A stretch of 64,000 nt of DNA from Marivita cryptomonadis (GCF_002115725.1 NZ_JFKD01000005.1:173341-237340); one strand, 5' to 3'; numbered from the stretch's first letter, positions 46,514-55,518 are shown. Translations and numbers: made by a program. Notes: generated by a model from the letters alone, not told the origin.

Positions 46514-46529
46514 ATTCACTTCTGTGAAT
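46514..46529. promoter_or_regulatory. SoxR-like operator upstream of soxX
   Basis: ATTCAC-TTCT-GTGAAT is a perfect 6-bp-arm inverted repeat, equivalent to ATTC-N8-GAAT, in the 128-bp soxW-soxX spacer, about 90 bases before the soxX start. It corresponds in place to the known SoxR-controlled soxW-soxX region. Confidence 0.7.
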
Positions 46530-46618
46530 TTGTTGTTGCGTGAATCAACGTCTGTGGCCTACGGTATACAAAGCCATATGTCAGCTCGGTCAACGTATCG
46601 GGCGGTAAGGGAGGGACA

Positions 46619-47098
46619 ATGAAGCTAACAGGTATTTCCGCAGCTGTCGTGATTTTCGCGACCGCAGCCATCGCCAACCCCATCACTCCGGGCGAGGTTC
46701 AATTCGACGAATACGGTGCGATCCAGGCATCTCTGTCCGGTTCGGACGGCGACGCCGCCAGCGGCGCCAAGATCATGACCAGCCGTGGCAAAGGCAACTG
46801 TGTTGCATGCCATGCTGTAACCGCGCTGAATGATGCGCCGTTCCACGGCGAAGTTGGTCCGACACTCGACGGCATCGCGGACTATCGCAGCGCGGAAGAG
46901 CTGCGCGGCATTATTGCCAACGCCAAGATGACGTTCGAAGGCAGCGTGATGCCCGCCTTCTACAAGACCAGCGGATTCATCCGACCCGGTGATGGTTACA
47001 CCGGAAAAGGTGCAAAGGAAGAAGACCTGACGCCCATCCTTACGGCTCAGGAAATCGAAGATGTGGTGGCGTTTCTCATGACGCTCAAGGGCAGCTGA
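46619..47098 (+). CDS. soxX: SoxX, monohaem cytochrome c of the SoxXA complex
   Basis: The 159-residue protein has a signal peptide (IFATAAIA-NP) and one haem site NCVACHAV, with a distal methionine candidate in GSVMPAFYK. SoxXA starts thiosulfate oxidation by joining it to the SoxY cysteine. GGGAGGGAC precedes the start, and soxY follows after 29 bp. Confidence 0.96.
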   Translation: MKLTGISAAVVIFATAAIANPITPGEVQFDEYGAIQASLSGSDGDAASGAKIMTSRGKGNCVACHAVTALNDAPFHGEVGPTLDGIADYRSAEELRGIIANAKMTFEGSVMPAFYKTSGFIRPGDGYTGKGAKEEDLTPILTAQEIEDVVAFLMTLKGS

Positions 47099-47127
47099 TC
47101 TGCCGTCACTGGATTAGGAGATAAGAC

Positions 47128-47544
47128 ATGGATTTCACAAGACGCGAAACCTTGGCACTGGGTGGGGCAGCGGCGCTGACCTTCGTCCTGCCGTTCCGCG
47201 CCAATGCAGCGGTTGACGATGTGATCGCAGAATTCACGGGTGGCGCCGCAGTGGGCGACGCAGGTGTGGAACTGACCGCACCCGAGATTGCCGAGAACGG
47301 TAACACCGTGCCGATCGCGGTTTCCGCTCCGGGCGCAACCTCGGTTTTGGTTCTGGCCGCAGGCAACCCGACACCCGGCGTTGCAACGTTCAACTTTGGC
47401 CCGCTCGCCGCGTCCCAAACCGCCAGCACGCGTATGCGTCTTGCCGGTACGCAGGACGTCATCGCCATCGCCAAACTGGCAGATGGCAGCTTTGCTCGCA
47501 GCTCGAAGACCGTAAAGGTCACCATCGGCGGCTGCGGCGGCTAA
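47128..47544 (+). CDS. soxY: SoxY, substrate-carrier subunit
   Basis: The 138-residue protein has a twin-arginine type signal (TRRETLALGGAAALTFVLP) and ends in the carrier motif GGCGG, whose Cys 136 holds the sulfur intermediates as a swinging arm. It pairs with SoxZ and is exported folded by Tat. soxZ begins 31 bases later. Confidence 0.97.
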   Translation: MDFTRRETLALGGAAALTFVLPFRANAAVDDVIAEFTGGAAVGDAGVELTAPEIAENGNTVPIAVSAPGATSVLVLAAGNPTPGVATFNFGPLAASQTASTRMRLAGTQDVIAIAKLADGSFARSSKTVKVTIGGCGG

Positions 47545-47575
47545 CGGTCAACAGACAGATTTCAGGAGATAAAAC

Positions 47576-47902
47576 ATGGCATCCGGTGTAAAACCCCGCG
47601 TCAAGGTTCCCAAGTCCGCCTCTGCTGGCGAAGCGATCGTCATTAAGACGTTGATCAGCCACCCGATGGAGTCGGGCCAGCGCAAAGACGGCGACGGAAA
47701 CCCGATCCCGCGCTCGATCATCAATCGCTTCACTTGCGAATTCAACGGCCAGACTGTGATTGACATCACAATGGAGCCGGCGATTTCGACCAACCCGTAT
47801 TTCGAATTCGAGGCCACAGTGCCCGAAGCAGGTGAATTCGCGTTCACTTGGTATGACGATGACGGGTCCGTCTACAACGACAACAAAGCCATCACGGTCT
47901 GA
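47576..47902 (+). CDS. soxZ: SoxZ, partner of SoxY
   Basis: The 108-residue protein has no signal peptide and the usual start MASGVKPRVKVPKSASAGE, followed by an immunoglobulin-like beta domain ending in ITMEPAISTNPYFEFEATVPEAGEF-type strands. It binds SoxY and travels with it through Tat. AGGAG precedes the start. Confidence 0.97.
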   Translation: MASGVKPRVKVPKSASAGEAIVIKTLISHPMESGQRKDGDGNPIPRSIINRFTCEFNGQTVIDITMEPAISTNPYFEFEATVPEAGEFAFTWYDDDGSVYNDNKAITV

Positions 47903-47961
47903 GCAGAAGCTCCTCCCTGTTCCGGACTTTCGGAGCAGGGGTAATTTTGGGAGGGAACAGA

Positions 47962-48813
47962 ATGAAATATAAGGCACTGACAGCGTTCGCCGCGCTGGCG
48001 ATTTCGGCCCCGATGGTGTTTGCGGGTGGCGCGGATGACGACACGCTCTCGATCGACGGTCAGGAAATGATCTCGAAAACGGCTGCACCTGCACACATGG
48101 CGGAAACCGGCATTGATACGATCATGTCGGGTTGGCACTTTCGTGAAGACGACACGCAAGCCATGCAGATGGACACCTTCGACAATCCCGGCATGATCGC
48201 TGTGGATCAGGCGACGGACGCGTGGAACACAGTGGATGGCACAGCCGAAAAATCTTGTGCGTCTTGCCACGAAGGCCCCGAAAGCTTGGCTGGTGTCCGT
48301 GCGGTATACCCGAAATGGAACGCCGACGCAGGTGAGATGCGGACGCTTGCGATGCAGATCAACAACTGCCGCACCGAACAGATGGGCGCCGAAGCGTACA
48401 AGTACGACAAGGCCGAAATGACAGCGATGGAAGCACTGATCACAGTGCAATCGCGTGGCATGCCTGTGGACGTGGCAATCGACGGCCCCGCCGCCGAATA
48501 CTACGAAAAAGGCAAGGAAATCTACTACACCCGCTACGGTCAGCTCGAACTGTCCTGCGCGAACTGCCATGAAGACAATTACGGCAACTACATCCGTGCC
48601 GACCACCTGTCTCAGGGTCAGATCAACGGTTTCCCGACCTACCGCCTCAAGAACGCGGGTCTGGTGCAGACGCACAACCGCTTCCGTGGCTGTATCCGCG
48701 ACACGCGCGCCGAGACATATGCTGTCGGTTCGCCGGAATTCGTGGCACTCGAGCTGTATGTCGCATCGCGCGGCAATGGCCTGAGCGTCGAAGGTCCGTC
48801 GGTCCGTCAATAA
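47962..48813 (+). CDS. soxA: SoxA, dihaem cytochrome c of the SoxXA complex
   Basis: ATG 47962 follows GGGAGGGAA and gives 283 residues with a signal peptide (AISAPMVFA-GG). Two haem motifs are present, SCASCHEG and SCANCHED, so this is the dihaem form. The catalytic cysteine that carries a persulfide and ligates haem is in RFRGCIRDTRAE. With SoxX it forms the thiosulfate-SoxY conjugate. A terminator follows the stop. Confidence 0.97.
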   Translation: MKYKALTAFAALAISAPMVFAGGADDDTLSIDGQEMISKTAAPAHMAETGIDTIMSGWHFREDDTQAMQMDTFDNPGMIAVDQATDAWNTVDGTAEKSCASCHEGPESLAGVRAVYPKWNADAGEMRTLAMQINNCRTEQMGAEAYKYDKAEMTAMEALITVQSRGMPVDVAIDGPAAEYYEKGKEIYYTRYGQLELSCANCHEDNYGNYIRADHLSQGQINGFPTYRLKNAGLVQTHNRFRGCIRDTRAETYAVGSPEFVALELYVASRGNGLSVEGPSVRQ

Positions 48814-48821
48814 TCCCAAGG

Positions 48822-48849
48822 CCCGCGCCATCACTGGTGCGGGTTTTTT
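48822..48849 (+). terminator. Rho-independent terminator between soxA and soxB
   Basis: CCCGCGCCA (48822-48830) pairs with TGGTGCGGG (48835-48843) with one G-T pair and a four-base loop, then TTTTTT at 48844-48849. It should end most soxXYZA transcripts and separate them from soxB. Confidence 0.9.
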
Positions 48850-48859
48850 CCACCCAACT

Positions 48860-48881
48860 CATTCACACATGCGAATGTGTG
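48860..48881. promoter_or_regulatory. SoxR-like operator upstream of soxB
   Basis: CATTC-N8-GAATG (48860-48877) has the same half-sites and spacing as the soxX site, and overlaps a perfect 7-bp-arm inverted repeat CACACAT/ATGTGTG (48864-48881). It lies 11 bases after the terminator and 26 bases before the soxB start. Confidence 0.55.
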
Positions 48882-48906
48882 TCCGGAAATCCAAGAAGGC
48901 CCTCCC

Positions 48907-50604
48907 ATGATTTCACGTCGCGATTTCCTTCAGGTGTCGATGGCTGCGTCCGCTTTGGTGGGCGCGTCAGGCTTTGGCAACTGGTCCCGTCTCGCCGCGC
49001 AACAAGCGCTGACCCAAGACCAGCTTTTGCAATTCGACACCTTTGGCAATGTCTCGTTGATCCACGTCACCGACATTCACGCCCAGCTCAAGCCGATCTA
49101 TTTCCGCGAACCGTCGGTGAATATCGGTGTGGGTGACAATCGCGGTGCGGTGCCACACGTCACCGGGGCCGATTTCCGCAAGCTTTACGGCATTGATGAC
49201 GGCAGCCCTTCCCATTACGCGCTCAGCTCTGGCGATTTCTCCTCCCTGGCCAAGGCTTATGGGCGCGTCGGCGGACTGGATCGCGTGGCCACTGTGGTCA
49301 ACGCGATCCGGGCCGATCGGCCGGATGCGCTGCTGCTGGATGGCGGTGATACATGGCACGGATCCTACACCTGCTACCAAACCGAAGGGCAGGACATGGT
49401 CAATGCCATGAACCAACTGCGTCCCGACGCAATGACCTTCCACTGGGAATTCACACTTGGCTCTGAGCGTGTGCGGGAAATCGTCGAAGGTTTGCCCTTC
49501 GCCGCGCTGGGCCAAAACATCTTTGACGCGGAATGGGATGAACCGGCCGAATTGTTCCCGCCCTACCAGTTCTTCGAACGCGGTGGTGTGAAAATCGCGG
49601 TCATCGGCCAAGCCTTCCCCTACATGCCGATTGCCAACCCCGGCTGGATGTTCCCGGAATACTCGTTCGGCATCCGTGACGAAAACATGCAGGCTATGGT
49701 TGACGAAGTGCGTGCACAAGGCGCCGAATGCGTTGTCTGCCTGAGCCACAATGGGTTCGACGTCGACAAGAGCATGGCAAGCAAGGTCACTGGAATCGAC
49801 GTTATCTTGACGGGGCACACCCATGACGCGCTGCCGGAACCCGTGCTGGTGGGCGATACCATTCTGATCGCGTCCGGTTCCAATGGCAAATTCGTCAGCC
49901 GCGTCGATCTGGACATTCAGAACGGTCGCATGATGGGTTTCCGTCATAAGCTGATCCCGATCTTCTCGGACGTCATCGAACCCGACGCGGAAATGACGGC
50001 TGTCATCGACGAACAGCGGGCGCCCTACAAGGCCGAGCTGGAAGAGGTGATCGGCCAGACCGACAGCCTGCTGTACCGCCGTGGTAACTTTAACGGCACG
50101 TGGGACGACCTGATCTGTGATGCACTGATGAGCGAACGCGAGGCTGACATTGCCATGTCGCCCGGCGTGCGTTGGGGACCAAGCCTGATCCCCGGCGACG
50201 ACATCACCCGCGAGGATCTCTGGAACGTCACCTCCATGAGTTATGGCAAAGCGTACCGGTCTGAAATGACTGGCGAGTTCATCAAGATCATCCTCGAAGA
50301 TGTGGCCGACAATATCTTCAACCCGGACCCCTACTACCAGCAGGGCGGCGATATGGTGCGCATCGGTGGCATGGGCTACCGGATCGATATTGGCAAGCCG
50401 CAGGGCGAACGCATCACCGACATGGTGCTGCTCAAGACCGGTGAAGCCATTGATCCGGCGAAGAATTATGTCGTCGCGGGCTGGGCGTCCGTGAATGAGA
50501 ACACCGAAGGTCCGCAAATCTGGGACGTGGTCGAAGCGCATATCAAAAAGCTTGGCACCGTCACCGTTAAACCCAATGACAGCGTCACGGTCGTGGGCGC
50601 GTAA
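48907..50604 (+). CDS. soxB: SoxB, thiosulfohydrolase
   Basis: ATG 48907 gives 565 residues with a Tat signal MISRRDFLQVS. The 5'-nucleotidase-like fold has DIHAQLKPIYF, LLLDGGDTWHGSYTCY, CLSHNGFDVD and ILTGHTHDAL, which supply the two manganese ligands. SoxB releases sulfate from the SoxY-bound thiosulfonate. soxC follows after 20 bp. The terminator and operator just upstream imply its own promoter. Confidence 0.98.
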   Translation: MISRRDFLQVSMAASALVGASGFGNWSRLAAQQALTQDQLLQFDTFGNVSLIHVTDIHAQLKPIYFREPSVNIGVGDNRGAVPHVTGADFRKLYGIDDGSPSHYALSSGDFSSLAKAYGRVGGLDRVATVVNAIRADRPDALLLDGGDTWHGSYTCYQTEGQDMVNAMNQLRPDAMTFHWEFTLGSERVREIVEGLPFAALGQNIFDAEWDEPAELFPPYQFFERGGVKIAVIGQAFPYMPIANPGWMFPEYSFGIRDENMQAMVDEVRAQGAECVVCLSHNGFDVDKSMASKVTGIDVILTGHTHDALPEPVLVGDTILIASGSNGKFVSRVDLDIQNGRMMGFRHKLIPIFSDVIEPDAEMTAVIDEQRAPYKAELEEVIGQTDSLLYRRGNFNGTWDDLICDALMSEREADIAMSPGVRWGPSLIPGDDITREDLWNVTSMSYGKAYRSEMTGEFIKIILEDVADNIFNPDPYYQQGGDMVRIGGMGYRIDIGKPQGERITDMVLLKTGEAIDPAKNYVVAGWASVNENTEGPQIWDVVEAHIKKLGTVTVKPNDSVTVVGA

Positions 50605-50624
50605 CTTAAACCGGAGTATGAGAT

Positions 50625-51899
50625 ATGTCTGATATGCTCAAACCCTCCCGCCGTGCGTTCCTGCGGGGGTCTGCTGCGGCTGCGGCGGGTCTGACCGCTG
50701 CGGGCGCTGCGCGGGCCAATGGCCCCGATCCGCTGATCACCGAAGTGCAGGACTGGGCCGTCGTCTTTGGCGATGGCGTCGATGCCACGCCCTACGGCCT
50801 GCCGATCCAGTACGAAAGCGATGTTGTGCGTCGCAATGTGGAATGGCTGACCGCTGACACCACAAGCTCGATCAACTTTACGCCGATCCACGCGCTGGAC
50901 GGCACGATCACACCGCAGGGCTGCGCGTTTGAACGCCACCATTCCGGTGCGATTGAACTGCGCAAGGAAGATTATCGTCTTATGATCAATGGCTTGGTGG
51001 ATACGCCTCTGGTGTTCTCCTATGCCGATCTCGAACGCTTCCCGCGCGAAAACCATGTGTATTTCTGCGAATGTGCCGCCAATACTGGCATGGAATGGGC
51101 GGGCGCACAGCTCAATGGCGCACAGTTCACCCACGGTATGATCCACAACATGGAATATACCGGCGTCTCGCTGCGCACCCTTCTGAACGAAGCTGGGCTT
51201 GAGGCGGCAGGCGACCTGTCCGACAAATGGGTCTATGTCGAAGGTGCGGATGCATCGTCGAACGGCCGGTCGATCCCGATGGAAAAGGCGCTGGACGACG
51301 TGCTGGTGGCGTTCAAAGCCAACGGCGAAGCGCTGCGCAAGGAACACGGCTACCCTGTGCGCCTTGTCGTTCCCGGTTGGGAAGGCAACATGTGGGTCAA
51401 GTGGATCCGCCGCATCGAGGTGACGGCGAATGCGGTCGAAAGCCGCGAGGAAACCTCGAAATACACCGACACGCTTGCCGATGGTACAAGCCGTAAATGG
51501 ACGTGGGTGATGGACGCGAAATCCGTCGTCACCTCGCCAAGCCCGCAAGCGCCGATCACTCATGGCGCGGGTCCGCTGGTCATCACAGGTCTGGCCTGGT
51601 CCGGTCACGGTGCAATCACCCGTGTGGACGTGTCAAAGGACGGTGGCAAGACGTGGGAAACCGCCCGTCTGGCCAAGCCGGGCGAGAAGATGGCGCTGAC
51701 CCGCTTCTACCTCGACACTGAATGGAACGGCGAAGACATGCTGCTCCAGTCGCGGGCGATGGACGAAACCGGATACGTGCAGCCGACCAAAGCGCAGTTG
51801 CGCGATGTGCGCGGCTACAACTCAATCTACCACAACAACTGTATCCAGACGTGGCACGTAAAGCCCAACGGGGAGGCAGAAAATGTCGAAGTCTCTTAA
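50625..51899 (+). CDS. soxC: SoxC, molybdoprotein of sulfane dehydrogenase
   Basis: The 424-residue protein has a Tat signal (SRRAFLRGSAAAAAG). It is of the sulfite-oxidase family: the molybdenum-ligand region reads YFCECAANTGMEW, with a C-terminal dimerisation domain containing AWSGHGAITRVDVSKDGGKTW. With SoxD it oxidises the sulfane sulfur on SoxY by six electrons, allowing complete conversion to sulfate without sulfur globules. It overlaps soxD by 17 bases. Confidence 0.97.
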   Translation: MSDMLKPSRRAFLRGSAAAAAGLTAAGAARANGPDPLITEVQDWAVVFGDGVDATPYGLPIQYESDVVRRNVEWLTADTTSSINFTPIHALDGTITPQGCAFERHHSGAIELRKEDYRLMINGLVDTPLVFSYADLERFPRENHVYFCECAANTGMEWAGAQLNGAQFTHGMIHNMEYTGVSLRTLLNEAGLEAAGDLSDKWVYVEGADASSNGRSIPMEKALDDVLVAFKANGEALRKEHGYPVRLVVPGWEGNMWVKWIRRIEVTANAVESREETSKYTDTLADGTSRKWTWVMDAKSVVTSPSPQAPITHGAGPLVITGLAWSGHGAITRVDVSKDGGKTWETARLAKPGEKMALTRFYLDTEWNGEDMLLQSRAMDETGYVQPTKAQLRDVRGYNSIYHNNCIQTWHVKPNGEAENVEVS

Positions 51900-53064
51900 T
51901 CTATTCGGCGGCACCGCACTTGGCACAATCGCTGTGCTGACAATGGCCGTGAATTTTGCCGATCGCAATGTTGCGGGGTTCCCTGAGAACCCGGCGGTTA
52001 TGACCGCAATCGCGGCTCCTGTCGTGTCAAGCGGAATGGTCAGCGCGGCAAACGCCTCGACCGGGGCCAGCGAAGGCAGGTACGGTCTGGGCCGTCCTGC
52101 ACTGCCGGAAGAAGTGGCGGCTTGGGATCTGGATGTCAGTCCGGATGGAACTGGCCTGCCTGTTGGGTCCGGTTCAGTCGAAGATGGCGAGATGATCTTT
52201 TCGGAGAATTGCGCCGTATGTCACGGCGAATTTGCCGAAGGTGTCGATAACTGGCCCAAGCTGGCAGGGGGCGAAGACACGCTTGCTGACGACGACCCGT
52301 TGAAAACTGTGGGCAGCTATTGGCCTTACCTTTCGACGGCTTGGGATTATGTCCACCGCTCCATGCCCTACGGCAACGCCCAAACACTGTCCGATGACGA
52401 GGTCTACGCCATTGTCGCGTACATGCTCTATTCGAACTTCCTTGTTGAGGACGATTTCGTTCTGTCGAACGAAAACTTCCTTGAGGTCGAGATGCCCAAC
52501 GCAGACGGGTTCATTATCGATGACCGTGCGGAGACCGAATACACCATCTGGCGGACTGAGCCTTGCATGGAGAACTGCAAGGACAGCGTCGAGATCACCA
52601 TGCGGGCAACCGTACTGGACGTGACCCCGGAAGAAGAAGGCGCCGAGGCGGCCTCAGAAGAAGCACCGGTGGTAGAGACCACGGCCGTCACAGAACCGGT
52701 TGCCGAAACGGCTGAACCTGAAGCGGTTGCTGTTGCTGCGGCTGCCGGTCCGGACCCCGAATTGGTCGCTGCCGGTGAAAAGGTCTTTGGCAAATGCAAG
52801 GCCTGCCATCAGGTCGGTGACGGCGCCAAGAACCGCTCTGGCCCCGCGCTCAATGGCATCGTCGGTGCGGATATCGCCGCGGTTGATGGGTTCAAGTACT
52901 CCAAAACCTTGGCCGAGATGGATGGCGCTTGGACACCGGAAACGCTCGCGGCGTTCCTCGCTGATCCTCGTGGCTTTGCCAAAGGCACCAAGATGAGTTT
53001 TGCCGGGTTGAAAAAGGAAGAGGATATCGCTGCGGTCACCGCCTACCTGTCCACTTTCGAATAA
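51883..53064 (+). CDS. soxD: SoxD, dihaem cytochrome c of sulfane dehydrogenase
   Basis: The 393-residue protein starts inside soxC after GGGGAGG. It has an N-terminal hydrophobic export segment, a first cytochrome domain with ENCAVCHGEF and YMLYSNFLVEDD, an acidic/alanine-rich linker at about 245-285, and a second cytochrome c domain with KCKACHQVG and a distal methionine in GTKMSFAG. It takes electrons from SoxC. Two hairpins follow the stop. Confidence 0.96.
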   Translation: MSKSLNLFGGTALGTIAVLTMAVNFADRNVAGFPENPAVMTAIAAPVVSSGMVSAANASTGASEGRYGLGRPALPEEVAAWDLDVSPDGTGLPVGSGSVEDGEMIFSENCAVCHGEFAEGVDNWPKLAGGEDTLADDDPLKTVGSYWPYLSTAWDYVHRSMPYGNAQTLSDDEVYAIVAYMLYSNFLVEDDFVLSNENFLEVEMPNADGFIIDDRAETEYTIWRTEPCMENCKDSVEITMRATVLDVTPEEEGAEAASEEAPVVETTAVTEPVAETAEPEAVAVAAAAGPDPELVAAGEKVFGKCKACHQVGDGAKNRSGPALNGIVGADIAAVDGFKYSKTLAEMDGAWTPETLAAFLADPRGFAKGTKMSFAGLKKEEDIAAVTAYLSTFE

Positions 53065-53070
53065 TTAGGG

Positions 53071-53145
53071 TTTGCGCGGCAAGATTGTATCCTGCCGCGC
53101 AAATTCCGTTAAGATGAGCTTTAGACAAAGCTTTAGGACATCTTA
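53071..53145 (+). promoter_or_regulatory. Two consecutive hairpins between soxD and soxE
   Basis: The first has perfect 11-bp arms TTTGCGCGGCA (53071-53081) and TGCCGCGCAAA (53093-53103). The second has TAAGATG (53110-53116) against CATCTTA (53139-53145) enclosing AGCTTT-AGAC-AAAGCT (53117-53132). Neither ends in a T-run, so partial termination, RNA stabilisation or a control site before soxE are all possible. Confidence 0.55.
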
Positions 53146-53159
53146 ATTCACGAGGTCTC

Positions 53160-54134
53160 ATGGCGCATTCTTCCGGTCTGTTCTTATCCGTTATCGGAGG
53201 TGCAGCGCTTGTGCTTGGGGTTGCCTATGGATGGACTGCACGGGACTACCGCGCGTCCGAACTGGACGCTTTGACGGACCGCCTTGGGCAGTTGGAACGC
53301 AGCAATTCAGACTGGGCGGCAAAGGCCGATCAGGCCTCGTCTCTCGAAGCCAGGCTGTCCGAGTTGGAAACCGAGCTTGCCGCTGCAGTGAAAGCTGCGG
53401 AAGATGCGCAACAGGCGGCTTTGGCACCCGTTGCAACCGTTGCAGACCCTTTGCAACAGCCTGCAACAAATCCCGTCATAGCCGATGCTTCTGCGTCGGA
53501 ATTCGGAAATCCCGCGCGCGGCGAAGAAGTGTTTGCGCAATGCCGGTCCTGTCATCAGATCGGACAAGGCGCGACTGACCGGATCGGGCCGCATCTGAAC
53601 GGCATTTTCGGCCGCCGCGCCGGGGCGCATGATGGGTTCCGATATTCGGATGACATGCAGATGATGGGGGCGGATGGCCTCACATGGGAGATCGAAACCC
53701 TCGATGCCTATCTCGAGAACCCCAAAGCACTGGTGTCGCGCACCCGGATGAATTTCGCGGGCCTGAAAGACTCACAGGACCGTTCTGACATCCTCGCTTA
53801 CCTGCGCCAATTCTCGGCCAGCCCCCAGAACATTCCTGAAGCCGCGCCCACAGCACAGGCGCGCGAGGTCGAACTTGCGCCCGAGGTTCTGGCCATTGTG
53901 GGTGATACGGATTACGGCGAATATCTCGCCAGTGAATGCAAGACCTGCCACCAGCAGGATGGATCGGACCGGGGTATCCCGTCGATCACGCAATGGCCGA
54001 CCGAAGATTTCGTCGTCGCCATGCATGCATATAAAAGACAGATCAGACCGCACCCGGTGATGCAGATGATGGCATCCCGGTTGTCGGACGAAGAGATTGC
54101 CGCGCTGGCGGCATATTTTGCCAAAGCCGAATAA
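53160..54134 (+). CDS. soxE: SoxE, dihaem cytochrome c
   Basis: The 324-residue protein begins with an uncleaved-looking membrane segment (LFLSVIGGAALVLGVAYGW), then a coiled-coil stretch (ASELDALTDRLGQLERS to ETELAAAVKAAEDA, about 30-85). The first cytochrome domain has QCRSCHQIG and is of c2/c550 type with a distal Met in RMNFAGLK; the second, with ECKTCHQQDG, resembles the haem subunit of flavocytochrome c. It is expected to receive electrons from SoxF and to be tethered to the membrane. Confidence 0.92.
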   Translation: MAHSSGLFLSVIGGAALVLGVAYGWTARDYRASELDALTDRLGQLERSNSDWAAKADQASSLEARLSELETELAAAVKAAEDAQQAALAPVATVADPLQQPATNPVIADASASEFGNPARGEEVFAQCRSCHQIGQGATDRIGPHLNGIFGRRAGAHDGFRYSDDMQMMGADGLTWEIETLDAYLENPKALVSRTRMNFAGLKDSQDRSDILAYLRQFSASPQNIPEAAPTAQAREVELAPEVLAIVGDTDYGEYLASECKTCHQQDGSDRGIPSITQWPTEDFVVAMHAYKRQIRPHPVMQMMASRLSDEEIAALAAYFAKAE

Positions 54135-54188
54135 AGTCCGGAAGAGACAAGTTCAGCCAAGGCGCGTGTTGCAAATGGGAGGAAAGTT

Positions 54189-55454
54189 ATGAAACTCAAC
54201 AGACGTGCTTTTGTGGGCACCGGGATGGCGGCGGCAACGCTCAGCGCCCCGATGGTGCATGCAGCGTCACACGGCAAACCCAAAGTGGTGGTCGTCGGTG
54301 GTGGTGCAGGTGGCGCAACTGCCGCGCGCTATATCGCCAAGGACAGCGCAGGCGAGATCGACGTGACCCTGATCGAACCGACGCGCAGCTACTACACCTG
54401 CTTTTTCTCGAACCTCTATCTGGGTGGGTTCTGGGATCTGGAGAACCTGTCGCATTCCTATGGCAAGCTGGCGTCAGATTACGGCATCAACGTCGTCCAT
54501 GACTGGGCCACGGGCGTGGATCGCGACGCCAAGACCGTGTCGCTCGCCGGGGGCGGATCGGTGCCCTATGACCGCCTGATCCTCAGCCCCGGTATCGACT
54601 TTGTAGAAGGCTCGGTGCCCGGATGGGATATGTCGGCACAGAACGCGATGCCGCATGCCTATAAGGGTGGCAGCCAGACCGAACTGCTCAAAGCGCAGAT
54701 CATGGCGATGCCGGAAGGCGGCACCTATGTGATGGTGGCCCCGCCCAACCCGTACCGTTGCCCGCCTGGACCGTACGAGCGGATCTCGATGGTGGCACAT
54801 GTGCTCAAAGCGAACAATCCGACCGCCAAGATCATCATTGCCGACCCGAAAGAAAAGTTCTCCAAGCAGGGTCTGTTCGAGGAAGGCTGGCAGAAGCATT
54901 ATCCGGGCATGATCACCCGCATCGGCCCGGATTTCGGTGGCGAGAATGTTACTGTCGATCCGTCGGCGATGACCGTGGATGTGGATGGTGAATTGATCAA
55001 AGCCGATGTGGTCAACGTCATTCCGGCGCAAAAGGCGGGTCTGATCTGTGATGCAGCTGGTCTGACCGAAGGCAACTGGGCCCCGGTCGACGGGCACACC
55101 ATGGTGTCTCGTTTGGATGAGAATATCCACATTCTGGGCGATGCCACCAATCAGGGCGACATGCCGAAATCCGGCTACTCGGCCAACAGCCAGGCCAAGG
55201 TGGCGGCGATGGCGGTGCGCGGTGCGCTGACCGGCAGCCGCGTGTTCCCGGCGAAATTCTCGAACACCTGCTGGTCGCTGATCGCGACGGATGATGGTGT
55301 GAAGGTTGGCGCGGCCTATGAGCCGAACGACGAGAAAATCGCCAGCGTGTCTAGCTTTGTCAGCCAGACCGGCGAAGACGCGGCTCTGCGTAAGGCGACT
55401 TATGAAGAAAGCATCGGCTGGTACGAAGGAATCACGTCGGACATGTTCGGCTGA
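54189..55454 (+). CDS. soxF: SoxF, flavocytochrome c-type sulfide dehydrogenase flavoprotein
   Basis: The 421-residue protein has a Tat signal (NRRAFVGTGMAAATLS) and an FAD-binding motif VVVGGGAGGATAARYIA (residues 35-51). Cys 71 in SYYTCFFSN matches the residue that binds FAD covalently in flavocytochrome c; further cysteines in YRCPPGP and NTCWSLI fit the redox-active pair. With SoxE it oxidises sulfide; in Paracoccus SoxF helps keep the Sox system active. soxG and soxH, which follow in Paracoccus, are absent. Confidence 0.94.
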   Translation: MKLNRRAFVGTGMAAATLSAPMVHAASHGKPKVVVVGGGAGGATAARYIAKDSAGEIDVTLIEPTRSYYTCFFSNLYLGGFWDLENLSHSYGKLASDYGINVVHDWATGVDRDAKTVSLAGGGSVPYDRLILSPGIDFVEGSVPGWDMSAQNAMPHAYKGGSQTELLKAQIMAMPEGGTYVMVAPPNPYRCPPGPYERISMVAHVLKANNPTAKIIIADPKEKFSKQGLFEEGWQKHYPGMITRIGPDFGGENVTVDPSAMTVDVDGELIKADVVNVIPAQKAGLICDAAGLTEGNWAPVDGHTMVSRLDENIHILGDATNQGDMPKSGYSANSQAKVAAMAVRGALTGSRVFPAKFSNTCWSLIATDDGVKVGAAYEPNDEKIASVSSFVSQTGEDAALRKATYEESIGWYEGITSDMFG

Positions 55455-55477
55455 TCTTTTTGTTCAGGTGTTTGGGG

Positions 55478-55505
55478 AAGGCTGGGCATCTGTCCCGGCC
55501 TTTTT
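55478..55505 (+). terminator. Rho-independent terminator after soxF
   Basis: AAGGCTGGG (55478-55486) pairs with TCCCGGCCTT region (55494-55502) with one G-T pair, followed by a run of T to 55505. It closes the sox locus. Confidence 0.85.
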
Positions 55506-55518
55506 CGTTTGGAACTGT

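Noticed and set aside
48967..50541. Long open frame on the minus strand opposite soxB
   Set aside because: It is the antisense shadow of a certain gene, has low-complexity His/Arg/Asp-rich translation typical of GC-rich antisense frames, and no ribosome-binding site.
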